Under the pieces are notes generated by a model. That model did not search any database, was not told where the DNA came from, and saw nothing but the letters and a program-made list of their open reading frames with translations. Position numbers and translations under genes: made by a program. Below are positions 26,914 to 34,711 of a stretch of 64,000 nt of DNA, piece by piece. This DNA comes from a virus: positions 1-64,000 of IMG/VR virus record IMGVR_UViG_3300023184_008416. One strand, written 5' to 3'. Each line of letters opens with the position of its first letter. Within the stretch, counting starts at the first letter, position 1.

Positions 26914-27851
26914 TTCCAATAATCCTTATTTTGATTCTCATAGTCGAGCTTTTGCTGTAGACACTGTTCATACGTATAAAAGTTGCCGTCTCTATGCGCA
27001 TAATTCCAATTTGGAATTAATGAATCACCACAGGACCAGTATCCATCACTTCCTTTATAATCGCCCCAATACATGGGGGCGATTACATTAACATTGTCAT
27101 TTAACCAAATAGGCCAAAAGCTGAAACTGGATGCTGATATAATCACATTTTTTGCGTTATATAGGATTGTCCAATCCATCCATGTTGGCCCTCCTATATG
27201 GTGTGATGCTTTTAAATTATCTTTTAACTGAGTTGTTGATCCACCTACAATTGGAACGCCGGGACAAACATTGGAGCAGTATAGTGGATCGTCAGTTACT
27301 GCCACAAACTTAATACGTGAATTTTTTTGTAACATTTCTTTCATTCCACGCGTGTAGTATTCTCTAAGCAAAAATGCACTGCTACCTAGAAAATCTCCAC
27401 CCCTAACGTGGATAACGCAGATATCTTTATCTGACCATTCTGTTATATTGTGACTTATTTTTGGTTTAATCCATTCTTTCAAATCATTACGAAAATTTTG
27501 AATATAATTGATCGATTGCATAACTCCATCGATCTTTGTGTTGTCTTTTATTTTTAAAAGGTTTTCATCCAATTTTCCAATAAAAATTTTTGTTCTTGGA
27601 TGTGTGTGTCCCTTTTCTCGATAATAAAAATTTATCTCGTTTGGCAGGGTATGAGGTGGACCACCTTCAGGACCATTTCCTCCCACTACTTTCATTCCCA
27701 TGTCAATTTCTAAAAATTCACTACCTTTGTATTTATGTTGGCTTTGAATACCAAAATTAAAACCTCTTAGCTTTGCAACACACCTTGTAACTGCATAACA
27801 CCACAATTGATTTCCCAGGCCTTGACCATCATAAAATTCTGTTATTATCAC
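26910..27851 (-). CDS. GT11-like (alpha-1,2-fucosyltransferase type) protein
   Basis: 313 residues. It carries the three marks of the fucosyltransferase superfamily: GQGLGNQLWCYAVTRCVA at the N-terminus, CVIHVRGGDFLGSS (the HxRGGD donor-site motif) in the middle, and VIISASSFSFWPIWL near the C-terminus. It is more diverged than the GT11 at 30711-31481. The start is a GTG at 27851, which forms the end of a short inverted repeat (CACTTATCAAGTG); no good Shine-Dalgarno is visible. A 43-bp gap separates it from the upstream gene. Transfer of fucose would fit the Gmd/Fcl pathway downstream in the same transcript. Confidence 0.85.
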   Translation of the reverse strand: MIITEFYDGQGLGNQLWCYAVTRCVAKLRGFNFGIQSQHKYKGSEFLEIDMGMKVVGGNGPEGGPPHTLPNEINFYYREKGHTHPRTKIFIGKLDENLLKIKDNTKIDGVMQSINYIQNFRNDLKEWIKPKISHNITEWSDKDICVIHVRGGDFLGSSAFLLREYYTRGMKEMLQKNSRIKFVAVTDDPLYCSNVCPGVPIVGGSTTQLKDNLKASHHIGGPTWMDWTILYNAKNVIISASSFSFWPIWLNDNVNVIAPMYWGDYKGSDGYWSCGDSLIPNWNYAHRDGNFYTYEQCLQQKLDYENQNKDYWK

Positions 27852-27894
27852 TTGATAAGTGTACTAAATTTAGTCTTTAATGTTTACTTTAATA

Positions 27895-28695
27895 CTATTT
27901 TTTTACCATATGAGCATCCCACCAATGTTTGGGAATTTTATCCCAAAATACAGGGAGAACAACGTTTTTATTACAACCACTTAACCACCAAGAACACTCA
28001 TTAAAAGTAGTACCCAATGTAAAAACCATTTTTTTACACTTAGATAGTAAAATCATTTCTACTAAAGCTTGCATGTTTTGATCATAATCAATTGTATATC
28101 CACTATCTATTATTTCTTTTCTTTCATAGACTAAACATCTATTTTTGTATTTATTTTTATAATAATTTTTTACTGATAAATCGTCTGATGCTAGAAAAAA
28201 TGTTTCTTTAGTGTTTTTTATTTCATCCTCAAATCCTTGAAAATTGATAAAATCAAGTTGTTGAAAATCATTTCTACGATACCTAATATTTAAACAAGTC
28301 ATATTATCAAAATCCCAATCTTTTGATAATTCATCAACTTTTTCAATAATTTTTTTGTTTATATTTATTTTTAGTGTATCCCATATTGGGAGATACTTTT
28401 TGATAAAGTAGTTGGGCGTATCATTAAATAAAAAATCAATTGTTCTATATTTTTCAATATATTCTTCTTCTTCTGGATCTGCTAAAAGTTGCCATACAGC
28501 ACCAGTGTTTGGGTATTTTTTGATATCATCACTAGTCGCCAATTTTAAATTATCAAAAAGTAAAGCATCTGCTGGATGTTCAATTAAAATTTGATCCCAT
28601 CTTGCCAAGTGCGATACATATGACTTTAATCTATTTCCCATGCCTGCTGATTTTAACACAACAAACGTTCCTTGATTTTTTATTTTTTTAATCAT
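27895..28695 (-). CDS. Putative fucosyltransferase-superfamily protein
   Basis: A 266-residue protein with an N-terminal strand-loop FVVLKSAGMGNRLKSYVSHL, resembling the GxGNRL/Q acceptor loop of fucosyltransferases. A middle motif, CLNIRYRRNDFQQLDF, matches the HxRRxD type of NodZ/O-fucosyltransferase enzymes, with Asn-x-Arg in place of His-x-Arg. Near the C-terminus is KKMVFTLGTTFNECSWWLSG, equivalent to the S-S-F-S-x-W motif. The divergence in these motifs lowers confidence in the activity. ATG at 28695, 4-bp overlap with the FkbM gene upstream. Confidence 0.7.
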   Translation of the reverse strand: MIKKIKNQGTFVVLKSAGMGNRLKSYVSHLARWDQILIEHPADALLFDNLKLATSDDIKKYPNTGAVWQLLADPEEEEYIEKYRTIDFLFNDTPNYFIKKYLPIWDTLKININKKIIEKVDELSKDWDFDNMTCLNIRYRRNDFQQLDFINFQGFEDEIKNTKETFFLASDDLSVKNYYKNKYKNRCLVYERKEIIDSGYTIDYDQNMQALVEMILLSKCKKMVFTLGTTFNECSWWLSGCNKNVVLPVFWDKIPKHWWDAHMVKK

Positions 28696-29312
28696 AAATT
28701 TTTATTTTTTAATAAAACGTCCGTTTTGAAATCATACACTAGTTCCCAACTATCACCTAATAATGATAAAATTTTTGATAAATTTGCTTGTTGAGCATAA
28801 TACTCTTCATTTGAATATTCTGTATAAAAATATTTGACATTTTTTTCAAATGAATTTTTACCACTCAAAATTAAGTCTTCTTCTGCACCTTGAACGTCGG
28901 CCCAAATAAAATCAATATACTCAATATTATTTATTTCACAAAAAGTATCTAATTTGGTTGAATTTACTTCTATTTGTTGATCAAATTTAATAAAAGGCCA
29001 AGTCTCTATGTGCTTTTTAGGCTTTTTTATGCTGCCAGAATAACACAAGTCATCTGGATTATCAGATCTTGATCTATTAAAGATTAATTTTCCATCAATA
29101 TTAGAAACAACTCCCTCATAAAGATGATGTTTTGAATACTTTATGTTATCTTTGACAATCTTTATGTTTTTGGGTTCAGGCTCAAAACAATAAATTTCAA
29201 CATCATTAAACGTATTAATAAATTCTTGTGTATCTTTACCATCAGCACAACCAATTTCAAAAATAACTGGGTTATCTTTTTTTAAAAGATGTTTAATCGT
29301 TTGTTTATTCAT
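28692..29312 (-). CDS. FkbM-family methyltransferase
   Basis: 206 residues. Motif I is VIFEIGCADGKDTQEFI (about 17-33), followed by VEIYCFEPEPKNIKIV (the acidic loop that binds the SAM ribose) and IDFIWADVQGAEEDLI, the FkbM D-x-x-G-x-E signature. It differs clearly from the FkbM protein at 24939-25616, so the island holds two separate members. Start ATG at 29312, 4-bp overlap with the upstream gene. Probably a sugar O-methyltransferase. Confidence 0.87.
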   Translation of the reverse strand: MNKQTIKHLLKKDNPVIFEIGCADGKDTQEFINTFNDVEIYCFEPEPKNIKIVKDNIKYSKHHLYEGVVSNIDGKLIFNRSRSDNPDDLCYSGSIKKPKKHIETWPFIKFDQQIEVNSTKLDTFCEINNIEYIDFIWADVQGAEEDLILSGKNSFEKNVKYFYTEYSNEEYYAQQANLSKILSLLGDSWELVYDFKTDVLLKNKNL

Positions 29313-29971
29313 TTCTTGAACCTTTCATAATAAAAATTTTTACCATGAAATCCAAAAGGAACTATTCCTTCAATTTCAGGTATTTTTGTTTCGTGAGAAA
29401 AATATTTTGCAATATCAATGTTTGCAAAATTACAACCATTTTGTTCATAAATGTGTCGATAATTACAGGTAATGAATCCATCTTCATTATAAAAGCCATG
29501 GAATGGCTTCCATTCCAAATTTATATTGTTGGGTAAATCAATTAATTTTTTACTTCTTAAAGAAAAGCCACCATTACCTACCCTAATCAAATTTTTATTG
29601 ATATCTCTATAAGAAAAATTATCTTTTGGAATAGGCCATGGTGCACCTATGTAATCATAATTTAAAAATTCATTAATCCAAGCACTTGGGTTAATTACAA
29701 AACCATCATATTGTACAGTAAGTGCATAAGGTGTTTCTATGTACTTACCTAAAGAATAAATCATATGGTAACTGTATTGATCTATATTTTCAATTTTTTC
29801 AATTTCATTAAATTGAATTTTTGTAGGCAAATTAGACGGCAAATTATGAGTTATTAATTTGATGTCAGCAAAGTTTATTTGCTCACAACTTTTTTGTAAT
29901 GCAAAAATTGTTTCATCTATCTTTACAGAAGATAAAGCAACCAGTGTAACATCTTTTAAATTCAGCATCAT
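29309..29971 (-). CDS. DUF5672-like putative glycosyltransferase
   Basis: 220 residues, beginning DVTLVALSSVKIDETIFALQ. The middle has TPYALTVQYDGFVINPSAWI (about 77-96), then YDYIGAPWP and GNGGFSLRSKKLIDL. This is the layout of the DUF5672 family, thought to be GT-A transferases; the QYDGF motif probably takes the place of DxD and GNGGFS is the acceptor loop. A 29-bp gap separates it from the upstream GT2 gene. Family recognition is good; sugar and acceptor are unknown. Confidence 0.82.
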   Translation of the reverse strand: MMLNLKDVTLVALSSVKIDETIFALQKSCEQINFADIKLITHNLPSNLPTKIQFNEIEKIENIDQYSYHMIYSLGKYIETPYALTVQYDGFVINPSAWINEFLNYDYIGAPWPIPKDNFSYRDINKNLIRVGNGGFSLRSKKLIDLPNNINLEWKPFHGFYNEDGFITCNYRHIYEQNGCNFANIDIAKYFSHETKIPEIEGIVPFGFHGKNFYYERFKK

Positions 29972-30000
29972 TTGATTATATTTTTTATCAATGAATATGT

Positions 30001-30714
30001 TTAAAATATTTTATTTGAAAAAGTCTGAAATTTGGACATAACATAAAGCAATTCTTTTCTTTTTGTTTCCTCAGATATAAAATTGCTCAATTGAAAGCTT
30101 GATGTTCTATTCACCACGGTTATTTCATTTAAAATAATTGGATCACCAAATTTTTGGTGCAATCTTTTGTAATATTCGACATCCATTAACCACACCAAAT
30201 TTTCATCAAAAAATATTAAATTAGGATTATTTCTAATTGTTAGAACACTGGGTGAACTTATTGTGTTATTTCCTAAGTGTATTTGATCATGGTATTTTGG
30301 AAAAAATTTTCTGGTCATCTGGTGACCGTCTGGGCTGTGTTCGCAAGCGCTAATTAGCCAATCCCCGGTTAGTTGTTTCTTTATTTCATTTGTAGTGTTT
30401 TCTAATGAATTAGAATTGAATAAAAAATCATCCTGAAACAGGATTTTTATCCAATCACCGTTGCAATGTCTAACTGCATTATTAATGTTAGATGATGAAT
30501 TTCCTATTTTTTCTTCATTTTTAAGATATTTAATTTTTAATTTTGTTGACCATAGATCACATAAATTTTTAATTTCATTATCTTTACTGTGATCTGAAAT
30601 GATTATTTCAAAGTCATGAAAAGTTTGTTCTAACAATTTTTGAAAACTAAATTCTAAAAATTCTTTACCTTTTCCATGCATCTCGTAAGTTGGAATTGCA
30701 ATTGAAAGTTTCAT
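30001..30714 (-). CDS. Glycosyltransferase family 2
   Basis: I choose the ATG at 30714 (237 residues), which overlaps the upstream stop as ATGA; a GTG at 30726 is less likely. It opens MKLSIAIPTYEMHGKGKEFL with the standard GT2 first strand, then FEIIISDHSKDNEI (the second acidic site), GDWIKILFQDDFLF (DxD equivalent, Gln-Asp-Asp) and NLVWLMDVEYYKRL near the acceptor site. This is an inverting GT-A enzyme; donor sugar unknown. It is one of three GT2 modules in the island. Confidence 0.88.
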   Translation of the reverse strand: MKLSIAIPTYEMHGKGKEFLEFSFQKLLEQTFHDFEIIISDHSKDNEIKNLCDLWSTKLKIKYLKNEEKIGNSSSNINNAVRHCNGDWIKILFQDDFLFNSNSLENTTNEIKKQLTGDWLISACEHSPDGHQMTRKFFPKYHDQIHLGNNTISSPSVLTIRNNPNLIFFDENLVWLMDVEYYKRLHQKFGDPIILNEITVVNRTSSFQLSNFISEETKRKELLYVMSKFQTFSNKIF

Positions 30715-31481
30715 ATTGTTAACCACCCATCAGGAAACAAGTCTTGTGTATCTTTTGGACCTTTTGGACCAAACCAGTTTAATGGTGCAACAATTTTTCC
30801 ACCATTTTGATGTGGTCCGAGGTATGCTCCCCACCAAGAAAATGAAGAATTTGCTATGATTGCATTACGACATTTTGACATTAAAAGTAGATCAGTTACG
30901 TCATCATAACTAAATTCATTAGCAAACACTATGTTTAATGAATGATTTATTATTTCATTTATAAATGTTTGTTTACACCACATAATGTCGTCACTAAATA
31001 CTATTACTTTTTTAGGATCAATCGCCGAGATAGCTTTCCTATAATAATCAAGTTCTAAATTTGTGTGATAATCAGATTTATTTAAATAATCTGTTCTTCT
31101 AACATGTAGGAAACAATTATCTTCACAAACTTTTTGTAGATTGTTGTCTATCGCACTTTTAAATTCAAATAATTTTAAAATTTCATCTTCGCAGTGATCC
31201 CAATACTTTTTTGTTTGAAAATAACCCTTGATGTCAATGTTGTCTGGAGTTTTTTCAAAAAATTCAGAATCAAATGAAAACTGTCTTTCTTCTATTCTGG
31301 TCTTTGGAAGATCAGAATACTGAACACTTTTTTTATCATGCATTTTAAAAACATCAAAAAGTCTTCCACCCGGTGAGTAATAATCATATTTTTTATGATT
31401 TGCTATACCTACCAGTGAAGCATATTGAAACATTTGATTTCCAAGTCTGCCGTTACTTCCTATTGATAGGGCTGTTATCAT
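30711..31481 (-). CDS. GT11 alpha-1,2-fucosyltransferase
   Basis: 256 residues with the full GT11 motif set: NGRLGNQMFQYASLVG near the N-terminus, FLHVRRTDYLNKSDYH (HxRRxDY, GDP-fucose binding), VIVFSDDIMWC, and AIIANSSFSWWGAYLG near the C-terminus. It would transfer L-fucose from GDP-fucose, which the gmd and fcl products downstream in the same operon supply. Start ATG at 31481; 4-bp overlaps with both neighbours. This is the most secure fucosyltransferase in the window. Confidence 0.93.
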   Translation of the reverse strand: MITALSIGSNGRLGNQMFQYASLVGIANHKKYDYYSPGGRLFDVFKMHDKKSVQYSDLPKTRIEERQFSFDSEFFEKTPDNIDIKGYFQTKKYWDHCEDEILKLFEFKSAIDNNLQKVCEDNCFLHVRRTDYLNKSDYHTNLELDYYRKAISAIDPKKVIVFSDDIMWCKQTFINEIINHSLNIVFANEFSYDDVTDLLLMSKCRNAIIANSSFSWWGAYLGPHQNGGKIVAPLNWFGPKGPKDTQDLFPDGWLTI

Positions 31482-32152
31482 TCAACACCATAAATTATTT
31501 TATACCATGTTGCAAGAGATCTGGGGATATTAGGATTGTACGTGGGATTTGGAACGTGTTTATATGTCACAAGTGCTTCACTTAAATTTGATAATTTAAA
31601 CCACGGCAAGCATCTCATCCACAAATCAAAATCTTCTGCAAGATTAAATAAATCAAAATATCCTGCACACTTTTCAAGAATTCTTTTTCTAAAGATCACA
31701 CTTGGATGACCAATAGAATTAGATCCGGATAACATTTCTTTTGCAATCAAATCATGACTTAAAGGATAGGAGGTATTATACAAAAAATTATTGTTTTGAT
31801 CAACTACCTTTAATTGAGTGCCCAAAATATCAATTTCTTGATTTAAATTTAAGTATTCAACTTGTTTGATCAATTTATTGTTATGCCAAATATCATCAGC
31901 ATCTTGACGTGCTATTAAATCTCCCCTAGATTCTTTAAGACCTAAATTTAAAGCGGGTACAATGCCAGGGCTTGAATGAAAAATTTTAATTCTTTCATCA
32001 TTTAATTCTTTAATTTTATTTTCAGTGTTATCTGTTGTTCCATTAACAATACATAATATTTCAATATCATTGACATTCTGGTCAATGACGGATTGAATTG
32101 ATTGTTTAATTGTATTTTCTGCATTTTTTACAGGTATGATAACAGATATCAT
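31478..32152 (-). CDS. Glycosyltransferase family 2
   Basis: 224 residues, classic GT2: MISVIIPVKNAENTIKQSIQ, ILCIVNGTTDNTENK, then DLIARQDADDIWHNNKLIKQ with the Asp-Ala-Asp metal-binding DxD, and GHPSVIFRKRIL in the acceptor part. The C-terminus LAEDFDLWMRCL holds the conserved ED catalytic-base region. A 1-bp gap follows the large fusion transferase and a 4-bp overlap precedes the GT11 gene. Sugar not identifiable. Confidence 0.92.
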   Translation of the reverse strand: MISVIIPVKNAENTIKQSIQSVIDQNVNDIEILCIVNGTTDNTENKIKELNDERIKIFHSSPGIVPALNLGLKESRGDLIARQDADDIWHNNKLIKQVEYLNLNQEIDILGTQLKVVDQNNNFLYNTSYPLSHDLIAKEMLSGSNSIGHPSVIFRKRILEKCAGYFDLFNLAEDFDLWMRCLPWFKLSNLSEALVTYKHVPNPTYNPNIPRSLATWYKIIYGVE

Positions 32153-32153
32153 T

Positions 32154-34040
32154 TTAATGATTCACTTTTACTTTAATATGTGGTGTTTTTGTTCCATCCC
32201 ATTTCCTGTGCCAAACCCATCCACCGATGTTTTCTAATCTATTTGCTAGTTCTTGTATTTCTTCATCTGTAACATCTACCCAAGGTTTATCAAAAAACAT
32301 ATTATTTTCTTTTGTATCTATTTGAGGAATGTTGTACATGCTTTCCCAAAATCTTGACCAGTATTTTTGGTATGTTTTTATTTTTCTTGGTAAATTTTGC
32401 CAGCTATAATGGACAACATGGGGTAGATTATCTATGACCTGATTGATCCAATTTTCATAAGCACTTAATGCATTTTGATCGCCGTTTAGTGCCAAATGTC
32501 TAATTTTTTCTGATTCTTGAGATATGAAAGTTGCATGAGGAACTCTTTCTCCAGAATCTTCATAAATCATGTCACATGAGTCTGTTCCTGTGGCTGCATA
32601 TAACTTTCCTTCTTCATCATATCTACGTAACTCTTTTGGAATGCCATGAGTAATATTTTTAGAATTTCTGCTTAATCTCCATTTCCATGGAGTAACGTCT
32701 ATTCTAACTTTTCCATTTTTACCCCAAAGATCTATTACGGGTAATGATATGATCTCAAGATTTTTTGACATCTTTTTTGCTAAATCTACAATTTTAGCTT
32801 CATATCCATCTGGCACAATTTCATCTGAATCCATTTGCCAGCAAAAATCGCTGGTACACATTTTTCTAGCCTCGGCCTTCAACAGACCATCAACTTGAAC
32901 AGCAAATCTTTTGTCATTAAAATCTTTTTTGCTGACCTTAAGTTTTAATTTACTTTCTTTTTCAGATAACTCTTGTAATTTTTCTATGGTACCATCTGTA
33001 GAACCACAATCTACTACACATACTTCATCACAAAAGTTTAACATTGATTTAACGCATTGCAAAAATGGGTACTCCCCATCAATGCAATTGTATGTTGTAG
33101 TATACCCACTTATAGTTGGCTTATAATCCATTATTTTTTTAATAGCTGACCAAAACATTTCGGGAGCGCTGTAAAGATAATTGTAAATTTCATCAAATGA
33201 TCCATTGAACCATTCTTCTTTTGAATGTTGTACGTAATCGTTTAATTCAAGTTTACAACCAAGAAGTTTAGCTTCAATAACCATTCTAGGACACGTATCA
33301 GCACCAGACGGCAAATAAACAAATCCTTCTGCAAAAGCCATTTTAGCAAGCATTTCATCGTAAGATACGTTCCATACTACTTCGTAGTCTTTTTGATTGT
33401 CTTTGCACCACTTTTTTGCTGTTTCTGCACCCTTTACCCAAGAATTTGAACCCAAAACTATCCAACCTTTTTTGGAATCTTGAGATGAAATTACTTGATG
33501 TTTCAATAATTTTATTTTTGCGAGTGTCTCTTTGCTAAAAATGCTGGATATTACGATATTGTCTTTTTCATATAAAAATGGAAAGTTTGTAATATATCTA
33601 ATTTTTTGAGACTCTGACATCCACCAGATGCTCTGTGCACCTTGAAAGAAGGCAGAAATAATCTTTCCGTTGAGTTGATTGTGGCAATCACATGGAAGAC
33701 CGGTAATATTCTCGTGCTTTTCTGGTGACCTATAACTGCAATATTTGTAGTCATATTCCAACACAGAATATTTCATGTTTCCGACTATCGTTGGAATTAA
33801 GTTGGAATTAAGTTGAGCAAAATTTCCAAAAATCCAGTGACAATGTTGTCCGGATCTCAAAATATCAATATTAATCTGTGAACTTTTGATTTTTACGTAA
33901 TTTACAGGACATGAATCAATTAATGCCTGAGTTGTTAACTCAGCTCCTCCAACATAATCTTCTATAAAAAAATCAGAAACAAATACTACTTTAGTTTCAT
34001 TGGTAATTTGAGGAGTTACTTGAAATGGACTTTGATTCAT
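32154..34040 (-). CDS. Two-domain glycosyltransferase (GT4-like N-terminus, GT2 C-terminus)
   Basis: 628 residues; the first gene of the leftward block. Residues about 1-290 look like a GT-B protein: VVFVSDFFIEDYVGGAELTT, GWIVLGSNSWVKGAETAKKW, then FVYLPSGADTCPRMVIEAKL (compare P-S-x-x-E-x-x-P-x-x-x-x-E-A). Residues about 310-500 are GT2: SGYTTTYNCIDGEYPFLQCV, CVVDCGSTDGTIEKL and CWQMDSDEIVPDGYE, with DSD as metal site. The last 100 residues form a Trp-rich tail. The fused organisation implies two sequential sugar additions, or one domain used for binding only. A TATAAATA late promoter core lies about 72 bp upstream of the ATG at 34040. Confidence 0.87.
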   Translation of the reverse strand: MNQSPFQVTPQITNETKVVFVSDFFIEDYVGGAELTTQALIDSCPVNYVKIKSSQINIDILRSGQHCHWIFGNFAQLNSNLIPTIVGNMKYSVLEYDYKYCSYRSPEKHENITGLPCDCHNQLNGKIISAFFQGAQSIWWMSESQKIRYITNFPFLYEKDNIVISSIFSKETLAKIKLLKHQVISSQDSKKGWIVLGSNSWVKGAETAKKWCKDNQKDYEVVWNVSYDEMLAKMAFAEGFVYLPSGADTCPRMVIEAKLLGCKLELNDYVQHSKEEWFNGSFDEIYNYLYSAPEMFWSAIKKIMDYKPTISGYTTTYNCIDGEYPFLQCVKSMLNFCDEVCVVDCGSTDGTIEKLQELSEKESKLKLKVSKKDFNDKRFAVQVDGLLKAEARKMCTSDFCWQMDSDEIVPDGYEAKIVDLAKKMSKNLEIISLPVIDLWGKNGKVRIDVTPWKWRLSRNSKNITHGIPKELRRYDEEGKLYAATGTDSCDMIYEDSGERVPHATFISQESEKIRHLALNGDQNALSAYENWINQVIDNLPHVVHYSWQNLPRKIKTYQKYWSRFWESMYNIPQIDTKENNMFFDKPWVDVTDEEIQELANRLENIGGWVWHRKWDGTKTPHIKVKVNH

Positions 34041-34111
34041 TATGGAATGAATTTAAGATTATTACTTGAGATGTACAACAGAATTTTTGTATGTTTTTTT
34101 ATTTGAAAACA

Positions 34112-34119
34112 TATTTATA
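34112..34119 (-). promoter_or_regulatory. T4-type late promoter core (TATAAATA)
   Basis: On the minus strand these eight bases read TATAAATA, an exact match to the T4 late promoter -10-like box recognised by gp55. It sits in the 96-bp gap between divergent genes, with start ATG at 34040 about 72 bp downstream, and heads a block of leftward genes that are nearly all overlapping or closely spaced down to the left window edge. A gp55-like sigma is encoded in that block. Function is inferred from the exact match and position. Confidence 0.7.
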
Positions 34120-34136
34120 AACGGGAGATTTCTTCT

Positions 34137-34487
34137 ATGAAGACTTCAGCGGCTAAAACCATCGAAATTGATGATGAGCAAACACCTTCAAGTCAAATTG
34201 AAGATAAACTAAGTCAGCTTTTAGCTGAAGTTAGTCAAAAACTAACTGAAACTTCTACTTTAGAATCTAAGTTTGATAGAATTATATTTAAAGTAGAAAA
34301 GATAGAAGAATCCCAGAATAAGATTCTAGATCAAATATCTGATATACATGAAACAATGTACAATCCGGACAAGGGAATTTTTTCTAGAATTAAAGAAGTT
34401 GAACAAAAAGACAGCAAAAATGTTTTAATATTGGAACAATCAATATCTGAAATCGGTAATTCTCAGGAAGAAGAAAAAAAAAAGTAG
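34137..34487 (+). CDS. Coiled-coil protein, zero-frame product of a putative -1 frameshift gene
   Basis: A 116-residue, highly charged, helical protein (residues about 20-110 with heptad-like spacing, e.g. IEDKLSQLLAEVSQKLTE and FDRIIFKVEKIEESQNKIL). The ATG at 34137 follows GGGAG. The frame ends GAA GAA GAA AAA AAA AAG TAG. The last seven sense bases are A_AAA_AAG, the slippery heptamer used by E. coli dnaX, placed directly before the stop. The -1 frame after it is open for 63 more codons and adds coiled coil plus a membrane helix. As read, the short form is soluble and the long form would be membrane-anchored. The family is unknown; the shape resembles XhlA/holin-associated proteins. Confidence 0.7.
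   Translation: MKTSAAKTIEIDDEQTPSSQIEDKLSQLLAEVSQKLTETSTLESKFDRIIFKVEKIEESQNKILDQISDIHETMYNPDKGIFSRIKEVEQKDSKNVLILEQSISEIGNSQEEEKKK
34478..34484 (+). promoter_or_regulatory. Putative -1 ribosomal frameshift site A_AAA_AAG
   Basis: The heptamer A AAA AAG lies in the zero frame exactly before TAG at 34485-34487, inside a run of ten A. A -1 slip moves reading to GTA GAG AAC and on through 63 codons. The run could also cause transcriptional slippage, or be a one-base assembly error. No obvious stem-loop could be confirmed by eye in the AT-rich sequence downstream, but the site is strong and purine-rich sequence lies upstream (GGAAGAAG). Confidence 0.5.
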
Positions 34488-34675
34488 AGAACTTTGAATT
34501 AATTCTTCATGATCACAAAGAAAATATTAAAAATATTGAACAAAAAATATCTGATTTTGAAAAAATCAGATCACACTTATCTTCATCAATAAAATGGATG
34601 ATTATAACATTGTTATCGGGAGCCGGCGGTTTATTTTCAAAAGTCATTTATGATCGTATAGGTAAACTTTTTTAA
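34484..34675 (+). CDS. -1 frame extension of the 34137 gene: coiled coil plus transmembrane segment
   Basis: Reading from the G of the slippery site gives VENFELILHDHKENIKNIEQ and so on for 63 residues to a TAA at 34673-34675. The first 35 residues continue the helical, charged pattern of the upstream frame; then comes SSIKWMIITLLSGAGGLFSK, a single membrane helix, and a short basic tail ending GKLF. The segment has no start codon of its own near the joint, and its pattern continues the upstream coiled coil, so it is best seen as the second half of one gene (179 residues in all). The layout (charged coiled coil, one C-terminal membrane span) is like XhlA-type lysis-associated proteins, but that is only a resemblance. 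Confidence 0.6.
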   Translation, partial: VENFELILHDHKENIKNIEQKISDFEKIRSHLSSSIKWMIITLLSGAGGLFSKVIYDRIGKLF

Positions 34676-34711
34676 AGTGTACTTTTAAAGAAATTAAACT
34701 ACAATTTAATT

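Noticed and set aside
27849-27861. Inverted repeat CACTTGATAAGTG as a terminator
   Set aside because: It has a 5-bp stem with no following T-run in the transcribed direction and contains the GTG start of the next gene, so it is not a terminator.
34475-34487. The A10 run as a plain end of gene only
   Set aside because: The -1 frame continues the same coiled coil and adds a membrane span, so a simple stop is the weaker reading; an assembly error remains possible and is noted.
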